Assembly: GCA_046313915.1 (NCBI GenBank)
Contig: JBKBXX010000001.1
Location: 17,577 to 81,576 of the forward strand
Reading direction: 5' to 3'
Length of the DNA stretch: 64,000 bases
DNA from: CAKKQX01 sp046313915
GTDB taxonomy: Bacteria; Pseudomonadota; Gammaproteobacteria; Burkholderiales; SG8-41
The first letter of the stretch is position 1. Every line of letters starts with the position of its first letter. Both the position numbers and the translations under genes were made by a program. Of this stretch, positions 8,667 through 16,252 are shown in pieces. The notes beneath the pieces were generated by a model. It was not told the DNA's origin, did no database searches, and saw only the letters and a program-made list of their open reading frames with translations.

Positions 8667-9530
8667 ATGAATCACAACGAACAGCGCAACAGGCTGCGTG
8701 CGATATTGAGCGGATCGCGGTGTCTGTCGCCGGCAAGCGTGTTCGATCCGCTGTCGGCGCGCGTGGCGGAAGCGGTCGGCTACGAAATTGGCATGCTGGC
8801 GGGATCGGTGGCATCGAATACGACGCTGGCAGCACCCGATCTGATCGTGCTGACGCTGACGGAGTTCGCCGAACAGATCCGGCGCATCATGCGTGCGAGC
8901 AGGCTTTCCCTGCTCGTTGACGCCGACCATGGCTACGGCAATGCCCTCAACGTCATGCGTACCGTGGAAGAACTCGAGCACGCCGGTGTCTCGGCGCTCA
9001 GCATCGAGGATACCGCGCTGCCCATCCGCTTCGGCCAGGCCGAGGGCAGGGACGAGCTGATTGGTCCTGCGGAGATGGTCGGCAAGCTGAAAGCCGCGGT
9101 CGCCGCGCGGCGCGATCCCTCGCTCATCATCGCCGGGCGTACCGCGGCGCTCAAGGTGGAAGATACCGCGCGCACCGTCGAGCGCGTCAAGGCTTATGCC
9201 GCCACCGGCGTGGACGCCATTTTCATCATCGGCGTGGAGTCGCTGGAACAGGTAAAAGCCGTGCATGAAGCAGCGAAGCTGCCGGTCATCGTCGGCTCCG
9301 CCCCGGCTGCGCTCAGACGCGAGGATCTGGCCGCGTGCGGCGCGCGTATCCTGCTGCAAGGCCATCAGCCGGTGGCCGCCGCAGTCAAGGCGCTGCACGA
9401 GACCTACAGCCATTTGTTCAACGGCGGCGCCCCCGCCGATCTCAAGTCGAAAATCGCCTCGCCGCAGGAAATGGACTATCTGGTCAGAAGCGAGGACTAC
9501 AGAAAATGGCAGCGGGAATATCTGCACTGA
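8667..9530 (+). CDS. Isocitrate lyase/PEP mutase superfamily protein, oxaloacetate decarboxylase-like
   Basis: A 287-residue alpha/beta barrel with metal-binding residues in LLVDADHGYGNALNV and SIEDTALP. The sequence and length resemble the Pseudomonas PA4872 type oxaloacetate decarboxylase rather than methylisocitrate lyase. It lacks the KKCGH loop of true lyases. The start at 8667 (MNHNEQRNRL) is preceded by AAAGGA at a good distance; an upstream in-frame start at 8574 would add an arginine-rich, non-homologous tail. Related enzymes decarboxylate oxaloacetate, so a role in C4-acid catabolism is plausible. Confidence 0.82.
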   Translation: MNHNEQRNRLRAILSGSRCLSPASVFDPLSARVAEAVGYEIGMLAGSVASNTTLAAPDLIVLTLTEFAEQIRRIMRASRLSLLVDADHGYGNALNVMRTVEELEHAGVSALSIEDTALPIRFGQAEGRDELIGPAEMVGKLKAAVAARRDPSLIIAGRTAALKVEDTARTVERVKAYAATGVDAIFIIGVESLEQVKAVHEAAKLPVIVGSAPAALRREDLAACGARILLQGHQPVAAAVKALHETYSHLFNGGAPADLKSKIASPQEMDYLVRSEDYRKWQREYLH

Positions 9531-9652
9531 CGCCGCTGCGCTTTCTCGCGATGACGGAGGCGAAGACCCTGGTTTTGCCGGCATGAGATGGTCTGCGCTT
9601 CGTTGTGCCGGCAAGCGGCAATCATTTTTTCGGCAATGCGGAAAGGACGGTC

Positions 9653-10138
9653 ATGTACAAAAAGATTCTGGTGCCGGTTGACGGCAGTCATACTGCCATT
9701 CAGGGATTGCAGGAAGCGGTCAAGCTGGCGAAGAGCCAGCAGGCGAGACTGCGCCTGCTGCACGTGGTCGACGAGTGGGGGGTGATCCAGGGCATCGACA
9801 CCCTGGGGGGCGCAGGCGAGTTGCTCGATGCGCTCGAGGAAAGCGGCAAAAAGGCGCTCGCGGACGCAGAAACGCTGGCGAAGCGGCACGGGGTCAGGAG
9901 CGAGGCCGTGATCCGCCGCAATCTGAACGGCCGTGTTGCCGATTTCATCGTCGGGGAAGCGCGGAAGTGGGGCGCCCATCTGATCGTCATGGGCACGCAT
10001 GGCCGTCGCGGGATCAGCCATGCGCTTCTCGGCAGCGATGCCGAAGCGGTGGTGCGCTCGTCCCCGGTGCCGGTGTTGCTGGTGCGCGGAGTGCCGTCGG
10101 CCAAACGCGGGCGCAGCCTCGCTTCGCGCAAAAAATAG
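9653..10138 (+). CDS. Universal stress protein, UspA family
   Basis: A 161-aa single-domain Usp. It starts MYKKILVPVDGSHTA, with the conserved early aspartate, and ends with the ATP-binding signature GTHGRRGISHALLGSDAEAVVRSSPVPVLLVR, indicating the nucleotide-binding subtype. The start at 9653 follows GGAAAGGACGG. The C-terminal tail is rich in Arg and Lys. It converges on miaA across a short AT-rich gap (10139-10153). The physiological signal cannot be read from sequence. Confidence 0.9.
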   Translation: MYKKILVPVDGSHTAIQGLQEAVKLAKSQQARLRLLHVVDEWGVIQGIDTLGGAGELLDALEESGKKALADAETLAKRHGVRSEAVIRRNLNGRVADFIVGEARKWGAHLIVMGTHGRRGISHALLGSDAEAVVRSSPVPVLLVRGVPSAKRGRSLASRKK

Positions 10139-10153
10139 ATATAAAACAAGTAG

Positions 10154-11185
10154 TTAATTGTTTTCTTGAGGCGCAGACCAGCGTCGCAGTTCGCGCTCGA
10201 GGAAGTCGAGGATCCGGCTCGCGACGTCGGCGGCCAAACAGTCGAATTCGGTGACATCGGCCATCGATCTCAACCAGGTAAGCTGGCGTTTGGCGAGCTG
10301 GCGTGTCGCCGCGACGCCTTTCTCACGCAGCATTGCGAGGCCGAATTCCCCGTCCAGGTACTGCCACGTCTGGCGGTAGCCGACGCAACGCATGGAAGGC
10401 ATGTCGGATTCCAGCGCGTATCGCTCGCGCAGCCTGCGCAATTCGCCAATCAGCCCCAGTTCCAGCATGTCCTCGAAGCGTCGCGCAATGCGTTCGTGCA
10501 GCACTGCGCGATTACCGGGTACGAGGGCGATTTTCAGCGGCGTGTAGGGAAAATAGACGTATTTCGGCTTTCTGTGAAATTCCGACAGCGGTTTGTCGGT
10601 GAGATAGTAGACCTCCAGCGCACGCTGGATGCGCTGGGCGTCGTTGGGATCGAGTCTGGCGGCAGTTTCCGGATCGATGCGGGAAAGTTGTGCGTGCAGC
10701 GTCGGCCAGCCCGAGGTTTCGGCCATGGTGTCGATGATCAGACGGATCGTGGGGTCGGCCTCGGGCAGCTCGCTCAAGCCTTCGGTCAGCGCCCGGAAAT
10801 AAAGCATGGTGCCACCTGCCAGCAGCGGGATGTGGCCGCGCTCGGTGATCTCGCGCATCAGCGTTAACGCATCGTCACGGAAACGCGCTGCGGAATAGGA
10901 TTCGTGCGGCTCGATGATGTCGATCAGATGATGCGGCGTGTGCGCCAGGAATTCGGCCGGAGGTTTGGCCGTGCCGATATCCATATGTTTATAGATCTGA
11001 GCCGAATCGACGCTGATGATTTCGCACGGCAATCTGGCGGCGATCTCCGCTGCGAGCGCGGTCTTGCCGCTGGCGGTGGGTCCCATCAGCAAAATGGCCG
11101 GCGGCCATTTCGGGCGATGAGCGATGGGTGATGCGTGACGGGTCGCGGATTTCTTTTCCGGAACCTGATGCCTGGTTTTACCCAT
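10154..11185 (-). CDS. miaA: tRNA dimethylallyltransferase
   Basis: Transfers a dimethylallyl group to N6 of adenosine 37 in tRNAs reading UNN codons. The P-loop GPTASGKTALA is at residues 34-44, followed by IISVDSAQIYKHMDIGTAKP, HHLIDI and the Arg-rich C-terminal part with VGYRQTWQYLDG. It starts 7 bp after the mutL stop, the usual mutL-miaA order. The N-terminus is odd: about 28 residues precede the normal start of the fold, and part of them (RHASPIAHR) is encoded by a heptamer tract at 11114-11141. No other in-frame ATG, GTG or TTG lies nearer the fold. Confidence 0.95.
   Translation of the reverse strand: MGKTRHQVPEKKSATRHASPIAHRPKWPPAILLMGPTASGKTALAAEIAARLPCEIISVDSAQIYKHMDIGTAKPPAEFLAHTPHHLIDIIEPHESYSAARFRDDALTLMREITERGHIPLLAGGTMLYFRALTEGLSELPEADPTIRLIIDTMAETSGWPTLHAQLSRIDPETAARLDPNDAQRIQRALEVYYLTDKPLSEFHRKPKYVYFPYTPLKIALVPGNRAVLHERIARRFEDMLELGLIGELRRLRERYALESDMPSMRCVGYRQTWQYLDGEFGLAMLREKGVAATRQLAKRQLTWLRSMADVTEFDCLAADVASRILDFLERELRRWSAPQENN
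11114..11141. repeat. Heptamer tract inside the 5' end of miaA
   Basis: Four consecutive 7-mers GCGATGA, GCGATGG, GTGATGC and GTGACGG. They resemble the intergenic heptamer arrays of this window but lie within the coding sequence of miaA, where they encode part of a non-conserved N-terminal extension. They suggest that a gene-boundary repeat was captured as coding sequence. Confidence 0.6.
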
Positions 11186-11191
11186 TACCGC

Positions 11192-12949
11192 TCACTGTCC
11201 CCGCATGAACAGCTGGTCGAGTTCGGCGATCGTGATCTGGTGCCAGGTCGGCCGGCCGTGGTTGCACTGTCCGGAACGCTCGGTCGCTTCCATTTCGCGC
11301 AGCAGCGCGTTCATTTCCGCCACGGTCAGCCTGCGGTTGGCGCGCACCGCAGCGTGGCAGGCCAGGGTGCCGAGCAGTTCGTTGCGGCGTTCGGTCAGCA
11401 CGCGGCTGGCGCCGAACTCGCGCATTTCGGCCAGCACGTCGCGCGCGAGCTGCTGCACATCGGCGTCGGCGAGCATCGCGGGCAGGCCGCGCACCACCAG
11501 GGTGGTCGGTGATGCGGGGGCGATGTCGAAACCGATGTGTTGCAGCGCATCCCGGTTTTCCTCGACCGTCGCCACGTCCAGCGCGTCGGCGGAAAACGCC
11601 GCCGGCACCAGCAGCGACTGCATCGGAATCTGCCGAGTGTCCAGCGCCTGCTTGAGTTTTTCGTACACGATGCGCTCGTGCGCCGCGTGCATGTCGACGA
11701 TGACCAGTCCGCGCGCGTTTTGCGCCAGGAGATAGATGCCTGAAAGCTGCGCCAGCGCAAAGCCGAGCGGCGGAGAGTCACCCGGAAAGGATGCGGACGT
11801 TTCCGGCCGCGACTGTGGCGTGGTGCGCTGCTGGCTGAACAGCGTTTCGTAAAATCCGGTGGCCTGCGCTGCTTCCAGCGCCATGGTGTGCTGCTGTCCG
11901 TATCCGGTTGTAAAGCGGGGCGCCGCGACGGCCGCCGCTTCGCCGGCAGTGGCCGTGGCGGCAGCGGTTTGCGAAAGCACTTTGTCGAGGACATGGAAAA
12001 TGAACTGGTGGACGCCATGCGCATCGCGGAAACGCACTTCGATCTTGGTCGGATGCACGTTGACATCGACCTGGGCCGGATCGATTTCGAGGAACAGTAC
12101 GAAAGCCGGATGCCGCTCGTGATGCAGCACGTCCCGGTATGCCTGGCGAATGGCATGGCTGATCAGTTTGTCGCGCACGAAACGGCCGTTGACGAACACG
12201 TACTGGGCCTCGCGCGTGGTGCGCGAGTGCGCCGGCAGTCCGGCACAGCCGTAGAGCCTGAAGCCCGCGCTGCGCTCGTCGAAGGCGATCGCTGCGGCGC
12301 CAAAGTCCTCGCCCAGCAGCGCAGCGATGCGGTTTTCCAGCCCGTGGGCCTTGAGGTGCCAACGGGTGCGGTCGTTGTGCTGCAGCACGAAGCCGACGTC
12401 GCTGCGCGAAAGCGCGATGCGCTTGAAGATGTCCTCGCAGTGCGCGTACTCGGTGGCCTCGGACTTGAGGAATTTGCGGCGCGCCGGCGTATTGAAGTAG
12501 AGGTCGCGCACTTCGATGCTGGTGCCGGCATCGAGCGCCGCCGGAACGACGGGGGAGCGTTCCCGGCCGCTGGCAGAAAGGCTCCAGGCGTGGCGCTCGC
12601 CGGCGCGGCGGCTGGTGAGGGTCAGGCTGGAAACCGCGGCGATGCTCGCCAGCGCCTCGCCGCGAAAACCCAGGCTCGCCACGCGTTCGAGGTCGCCGAG
12701 CGAGGCGATTTTGCTGGTCGCGTGCCGCGCGAGCGCCAGTTCGAGGTCGTCGCGGGCGATGCCGCTGCCGTCGTCGCTCACCTTGATCAGCTTGGTGCCG
12801 CCGGCGGCGAGCTGCACCGTGACGGCGCGCGCGTCGGCATCGAGGCTGTTTTCGAGCAGTTCCTTGAGCGCCGAAGCCGGGCGCTCGACGACTTCGCCGG
12901 CGGCGATCTGGTTGATCAGCAGGTCGGGCAGTATGTGAATGACGGACAT
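11192..12949 (-). CDS. mutL: DNA mismatch repair protein MutL
   Basis: GHKL ATPase that couples MutS recognition to downstream repair. The N-terminal motifs ENSLDADA (about 33), DDGSGI (58) and GFRGEALASI (94) bind ATP. The middle holds FVNGRFVRDK and DVNVHPTKIEVRF. The C-terminal dimerisation domain contains DMHAAHERIVYE, which fits the DMHA(X)2E(X)4E endonuclease motif. This suggests an intrinsically nicking MutL as in Neisseria, unlike E. coli. The length is 585 aa. It is followed within 7 bp by miaA. Confidence 0.97.
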   Translation of the reverse strand: MSVIHILPDLLINQIAAGEVVERPASALKELLENSLDADARAVTVQLAAGGTKLIKVSDDGSGIARDDLELALARHATSKIASLGDLERVASLGFRGEALASIAAVSSLTLTSRRAGERHAWSLSASGRERSPVVPAALDAGTSIEVRDLYFNTPARRKFLKSEATEYAHCEDIFKRIALSRSDVGFVLQHNDRTRWHLKAHGLENRIAALLGEDFGAAAIAFDERSAGFRLYGCAGLPAHSRTTREAQYVFVNGRFVRDKLISHAIRQAYRDVLHHERHPAFVLFLEIDPAQVDVNVHPTKIEVRFRDAHGVHQFIFHVLDKVLSQTAAATATAGEAAAVAAPRFTTGYGQQHTMALEAAQATGFYETLFSQQRTTPQSRPETSASFPGDSPPLGFALAQLSGIYLLAQNARGLVIVDMHAAHERIVYEKLKQALDTRQIPMQSLLVPAAFSADALDVATVEENRDALQHIGFDIAPASPTTLVVRGLPAMLADADVQQLARDVLAEMREFGASRVLTERRNELLGTLACHAAVRANRRLTVAEMNALLREMEATERSGQCNHGRPTWHQITIAELDQLFMRGQ

Positions 12950-12974
12950 GCCGCATTATAGCGGCTGTACGGAA

Positions 12975-13946
12975 TCAGTCGGCGCGGATGCCCGCTTCCT
13001 TCACGATCCTGCCGATGGTCTTGAATTCGGATCTGAGATAGGCGGCGTGCTGCTCCGGCGTGCCGCCCGCCGGATCGAGACCCTGGTCCAGCATGCGCTG
13101 CCTGAATTCGGGCGGCGACATGACTTTGTTCAGATCGCGGTTGAGGCGGTCGACGAGATCGGCAGGCGTGGCGGCAGGCGCATAAAGGCCCATCCAGGTC
13201 GCGATATCGAAACCCGGCAGTCCCGATTCGGCGATCGTCGGATATTCCGGCGCGAGCGGCGAGCGTTTGGGGCTGGTGACTGCCAGCGCCCTGAGTTTGC
13301 CGGCTTTGACATGCGGCAGCACCACCGGCAGATTGGCGAACATCATCGGCACCTGGCCACCGATGACATCCGCCACGCCGGGGTTTTCGCCCTTGTAGGG
13401 CACGTGCACGAGTTTGACGCCCAGCGAGAGATTGAGCAGTTCGTTTGCGAGATGCGGCGTGGAGCCGATGCCGCCCGTGGCGTAACTCAGTTTGGCTTGA
13501 TTGGCTGTGACGAAGGCCGAGAATTCCTTGAAGTTTCTGGGCGGCAGCGACGGGTGCACGAACAGCATCAGCGGTGTGGAGCCGATCACGCCCGCCGGAG
13601 CGAGGTCCCTCAGGGTGTCGAAATTCACCTTGCGGAAAATCAGCGGTGCGGTCACGACGCTGGTCTGGGGGGAGATGAGCAGGTTGTGGCCGTCGGCTGC
13701 CGCTTTTACCGTCAACTCGACGCCGATGGTGCCGCTCGCGCCGGGGCGGTTGTCGACGATGACCTGTTGCCCCCATGCCCTGCCCAGTTCCTGGGCGATG
13801 AGGCGTGCCGTGACGTCGGTGGCGCCACCGGGGGAGTAGCCGACGACGATGCGCACCGGCTTGACAGGGAAGGTCTGCGCCTGCAGCGGCGGGACGCCGC
13901 AGATCAGCGCTGCGAACGCCAGGAAGTGACGCACCAAGGCCAGCAT
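12975..13946 (-). CDS. Bug-family tripartite tricarboxylate transporter substrate-binding protein
   Basis: Periplasmic solute receptor of the TctC/Bug family that is hugely expanded in Burkholderiales. A signal peptide spans residues 1-23 (cleavage after PLQA). The mature protein begins with FPVKPVRIVVGYSPGGATDV, the ligand-loop signature, and keeps YATGGIGSTPHLANELL and FVPYKG-like VHVPYKGENPG. The start at 13946 is preceded by GAGGGGGG; the longer frame upstream has no signal-like sequence. No TctA/TctB membrane genes are nearby, so it is an orphan receptor. It diverges from the aldolase gene at 14191. Confidence 0.93.
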   Translation of the reverse strand: MLALVRHFLAFAALICGVPPLQAQTFPVKPVRIVVGYSPGGATDVTARLIAQELGRAWGQQVIVDNRPGASGTIGVELTVKAAADGHNLLISPQTSVVTAPLIFRKVNFDTLRDLAPAGVIGSTPLMLFVHPSLPPRNFKEFSAFVTANQAKLSYATGGIGSTPHLANELLNLSLGVKLVHVPYKGENPGVADVIGGQVPMMFANLPVVLPHVKAGKLRALAVTSPKRSPLAPEYPTIAESGLPGFDIATWMGLYAPAATPADLVDRLNRDLNKVMSPPEFRQRMLDQGLDPAGGTPEQHAAYLRSEFKTIGRIVKEAGIRAD

Positions 13947-14027
13947 GATTTTCCCCCCTCGCTTTGCGTATGTGATGGTGATGCGGTGCGGCCTGCCGCT
14001 GTTGCGGCTTGCGCATCGCTGCCGGGC

Positions 14028-14040
14028 ACAATAGCATTGT
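14028..14040. promoter_or_regulatory. Short palindrome in a divergent promoter region
   Basis: ACAAT-AGC-ATTGT is a perfect 5+3+5 palindrome in the 244-bp region between the divergent Bug receptor (start 13946) and the HpcH/HpaI aldolase (start 14191). Its position suits an operator controlling both. No regulator gene is adjacent, so this is only a candidate. Confidence 0.3.
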
Positions 14041-14190
14041 CGGCAATCCGGGAAAAGTCGTTGCCACCGGGCGCGTGCGGCAGGGCTGCCTTGCCGGTCT
14101 GCGGTTGCCCCCCGCATTTTGTGGCGATCCGCGCCTCGTGATCAGCACTGCGATGCGCAACAAACTGCAGTTTTATCAAAGGGAGAAGAC

Positions 14191-14976
14191 ATGAGCGTCA
14201 TCCAGAATGCGGCGAAGCGTCGCCTCGCGGCCGGTGAGCTGTCGCTCGGCATGGGGTTGCGCCAGGCGCGCACCGTGGACATCGCCACCATCGCCAAAAC
14301 CCTCGATTTCGACTGGCTGTTCATCGACATGGAGCACAATTCCATGGACGTCGATGTCGCTTCGCAGATCGCGATGGCCGCGCTCGGCGCCGGCATCGCG
14401 CCTGTCGTGCGCGTGCCGGGCAAGGAGCATTACCATGCGACCCGGCTGCTCGATGCCGGCGCGCAAGGCGTGGTCGTGCCGCACGTCGATACCGCCGAAG
14501 AGGCCGCCCGTATCGTGTCCTACTGCAAGTTTCCGCCGCTCGGTCATCGCTCGATCGCCGGCGCGCAGCCCCAGTTGGGATTCAGGACCATGCCGACCGG
14601 CGAGGCCATGCGCCTGGTCAACGCCGAAACACTGGTGGTGGTGATGCTGGAGACACCCGCGGCGATCGCCAATGCCGACGCCATGGCCGCGGTGCCGGGC
14701 GTGGACGTGTTACTGATCGGTTTCAACGACCTGTGTGCGGAAATGGGGGTGCCCGGCGATTTCGGCGGAGCGCAGGCGGAGGCCGCTTGTGCTGCGGTGG
14801 TGGCGGCGTGTCGCAAGCACGGCAAATATCCCGGCATCGGCGGCGTCTACGATCACAGGCTGATGCAGAAATTCATCGGCATGGGCGCCAGATTCGTTCT
14901 CAGCGGCTCGGACATCGCGTTCATGATGGCCGGCGGCCGCGAGCGCACCATGTTTTTGCGTTCGCTCCAGAGCTGA
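14191..14976 (+). CDS. HpcH/HpaI-family aldolase
   Basis: Class II, metal-dependent aldolase of the 4-hydroxy-2-oxovalerate / 2-keto-3-deoxy-sugar acid group. The 261-residue barrel shows FDWLFIDMEHNSMD (metal and base region, about 39-52), APVVRVPG, GAQGVVVPHVDTAEEA and VMLETPAAIANAD with the metal-binding Glu. The start at 14191 follows GGGAG. It lies 69 bp before a hydroxyacid dehydrogenase gene. An aldolase plus a semialdehyde reductase is the layout of glucarate-like sugar-acid degradation, so the two may act in sequence, but the substrate is not determinable. Confidence 0.88.
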   Translation: MSVIQNAAKRRLAAGELSLGMGLRQARTVDIATIAKTLDFDWLFIDMEHNSMDVDVASQIAMAALGAGIAPVVRVPGKEHYHATRLLDAGAQGVVVPHVDTAEEAARIVSYCKFPPLGHRSIAGAQPQLGFRTMPTGEAMRLVNAETLVVVMLETPAAIANADAMAAVPGVDVLLIGFNDLCAEMGVPGDFGGAQAEAACAAVVAACRKHGKYPGIGGVYDHRLMQKFIGMGARFVLSGSDIAFMMAGGRERTMFLRSLQS

Positions 14977-15045
14977 GATGGGGGCGTCGGCCGGCGATCC
15001 GGCAATCCCGCGCGATTTTACGAACTCACGGCACAGGGAAAAACA

Positions 15046-15948
15046 ATGGCGACGACGGTAACCAAGGATACGCCGCTCGGTTTTATCGGTCTGGGAGTGA
15101 TGGGCGCGGCGATGGCGCGCAATCTGCTCAAGGCCGGTTTTCCGCTCACCGTGCACAATCGCAGCCACGGCAAGGTCGAGGAGCTGGTGCGCGCCGGCGC
15201 GCGCGCTGGCGGATCGCCGGCGGGTGTGGCGCGGGCCTCGGAGGTGGTGCTGATCTGCGTTCCGGATACGCCGGATGTCGAGCAGGTGTTGTTTGGTGAG
15301 GACGGTCTGGCCGACGGCCTGAAACGGGATGCGGTGGTCATAGACTGCAGCACGATTTCCGCAACGGCCACGGTCGCCTTTGCGGCGCGCCTCAAGGAGC
15401 GCGGCGTGCATCTGCTGGATTCGCCGGTGAGCGGCGGACCCAAGGGCGCGCACGAGGGCACGCTGTCGTGCATGATCGGCGGCGAAGCGCAGATCGTGGC
15501 GCGCTGCATGCCGGTGTTCGAGGCGATCGGCAAGACTTTCACCCATGTCGGCGCGAGTGGCGCGGGGCAGGCGTGCAAGTCGTGCAACCAGCTGGTGATC
15601 GTCGGCACGCTGATGGCGATTTCGGAAGCGTTTGCGCTCGCCCGCAAAATGGGCATAGACCCCCACAAGGTGCGCGAGGCGCTGCTGGGCGGCGCAGCGC
15701 AGAGCTTCGTGCTGCAGAATCACGGCAAACGCCTGCTCGACAACACGCTCGCGCCGGGGTTTCGTGCCGAACTGATGCTGAAGGATATCAGGCTCGCGAT
15801 GGGCGCGGGACGCGATAGCGGGACTTTCATGCCGGTCACGGCGCTCGGTGCCCAGATGTTCGCGGCGCTGTGCAATTCGGGACGCGAAGGGCTCGACAAC
15901 GCCGCGCTCGGCCTGCTGTTCGAGGAATTGTCGGGGGTGAGGAAGTGA
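15046..15948 (+). CDS. NAD(P)-dependent 3-hydroxyacid dehydrogenase, tartronate semialdehyde reductase-like
   Basis: A 300-aa member of the 3-hydroxyisobutyrate dehydrogenase family. The Rossmann motif GFIGLGVMGAAMARNLLKAG is at residues 12-31, the substrate loop DSPVSGGPKGAHEGTLS near 125-141, and the catalytic lysine segment GQACKSCNQLVI near 178. The last usually reads GxxxKxxNN; here SCNQ, with one Asn replaced by Gln-side chemistry. It sits directly after the aldolase on the same strand, which supports a reductase role in sugar-acid breakdown (GarR/GlxR type). Confidence 0.87.
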   Translation: MATTVTKDTPLGFIGLGVMGAAMARNLLKAGFPLTVHNRSHGKVEELVRAGARAGGSPAGVARASEVVLICVPDTPDVEQVLFGEDGLADGLKRDAVVIDCSTISATATVAFAARLKERGVHLLDSPVSGGPKGAHEGTLSCMIGGEAQIVARCMPVFEAIGKTFTHVGASGAGQACKSCNQLVIVGTLMAISEAFALARKMGIDPHKVREALLGGAAQSFVLQNHGKRLLDNTLAPGFRAELMLKDIRLAMGAGRDSGTFMPVTALGAQMFAALCNSGREGLDNAALGLLFEELSGVRK

Positions 15949-16014
15949 CTGTACGCGAACGGGAATTCCGTGGCACCCTTGCCGCAGCGCGGTTCCGCAC
16001 CGACATCAAGAACC

Positions 16015-16055
16015 TTGATCAAGGTCAAAGCCGGGTATCGGCAATCCCCTATAAT
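16015..16055 (+). promoter_or_regulatory. FNR/ANR-like box plus -10 element (distal) upstream of pntAB
   Basis: TTGAT-CAAG-GTCAA at 16015-16028 matches the FNR/ANR consensus TTGAT-N4-ATCAA at 9 of 10 positions. A perfect TATAAT follows at 16050-16055. The box centre lies 28.5 bp before the -10, which puts it near -41 relative to a likely start site, the class II activator position. No -35 hexamer is evident, as expected for an activator-dependent promoter. It belongs to the 304-bp gene-free stretch before pntA. Confidence 0.5.
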
Positions 16056-16164
16056 GCCGCTCCAGCCAGCCCAATATGCCTGCGACAAGTGACGACAATG
16101 GCAGGGAAGGAAAACAAGGCAACGAACCCCGGCGTACCGGCGCGGAAAGGGGTTCCACGCTGAA

Positions 16165-16211
16165 TTGACTCAGATCAAGGCGCAAGGGCTTCACGGCCGC
16201 CTTGGTATAAT
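16165..16211 (+). promoter_or_regulatory. Second FNR-like box plus -10 element (proximal) upstream of pntAB
   Basis: TTGAC-TCAG-ATCAA at 16165-16178 also matches FNR consensus at 9 of 10 positions, and TATAAT lies at 16206-16211. Here the centre-to--10 distance is 34.5 bp, about half a helical turn off the class II position, so activation from this site is less certain. The -10 is about 40 bp before the pntA start. Confidence 0.4.
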
Positions 16212-16252
16212 CGATTGTCATCATCAAGCGATTTAATCGAGAAGGGGAATTC

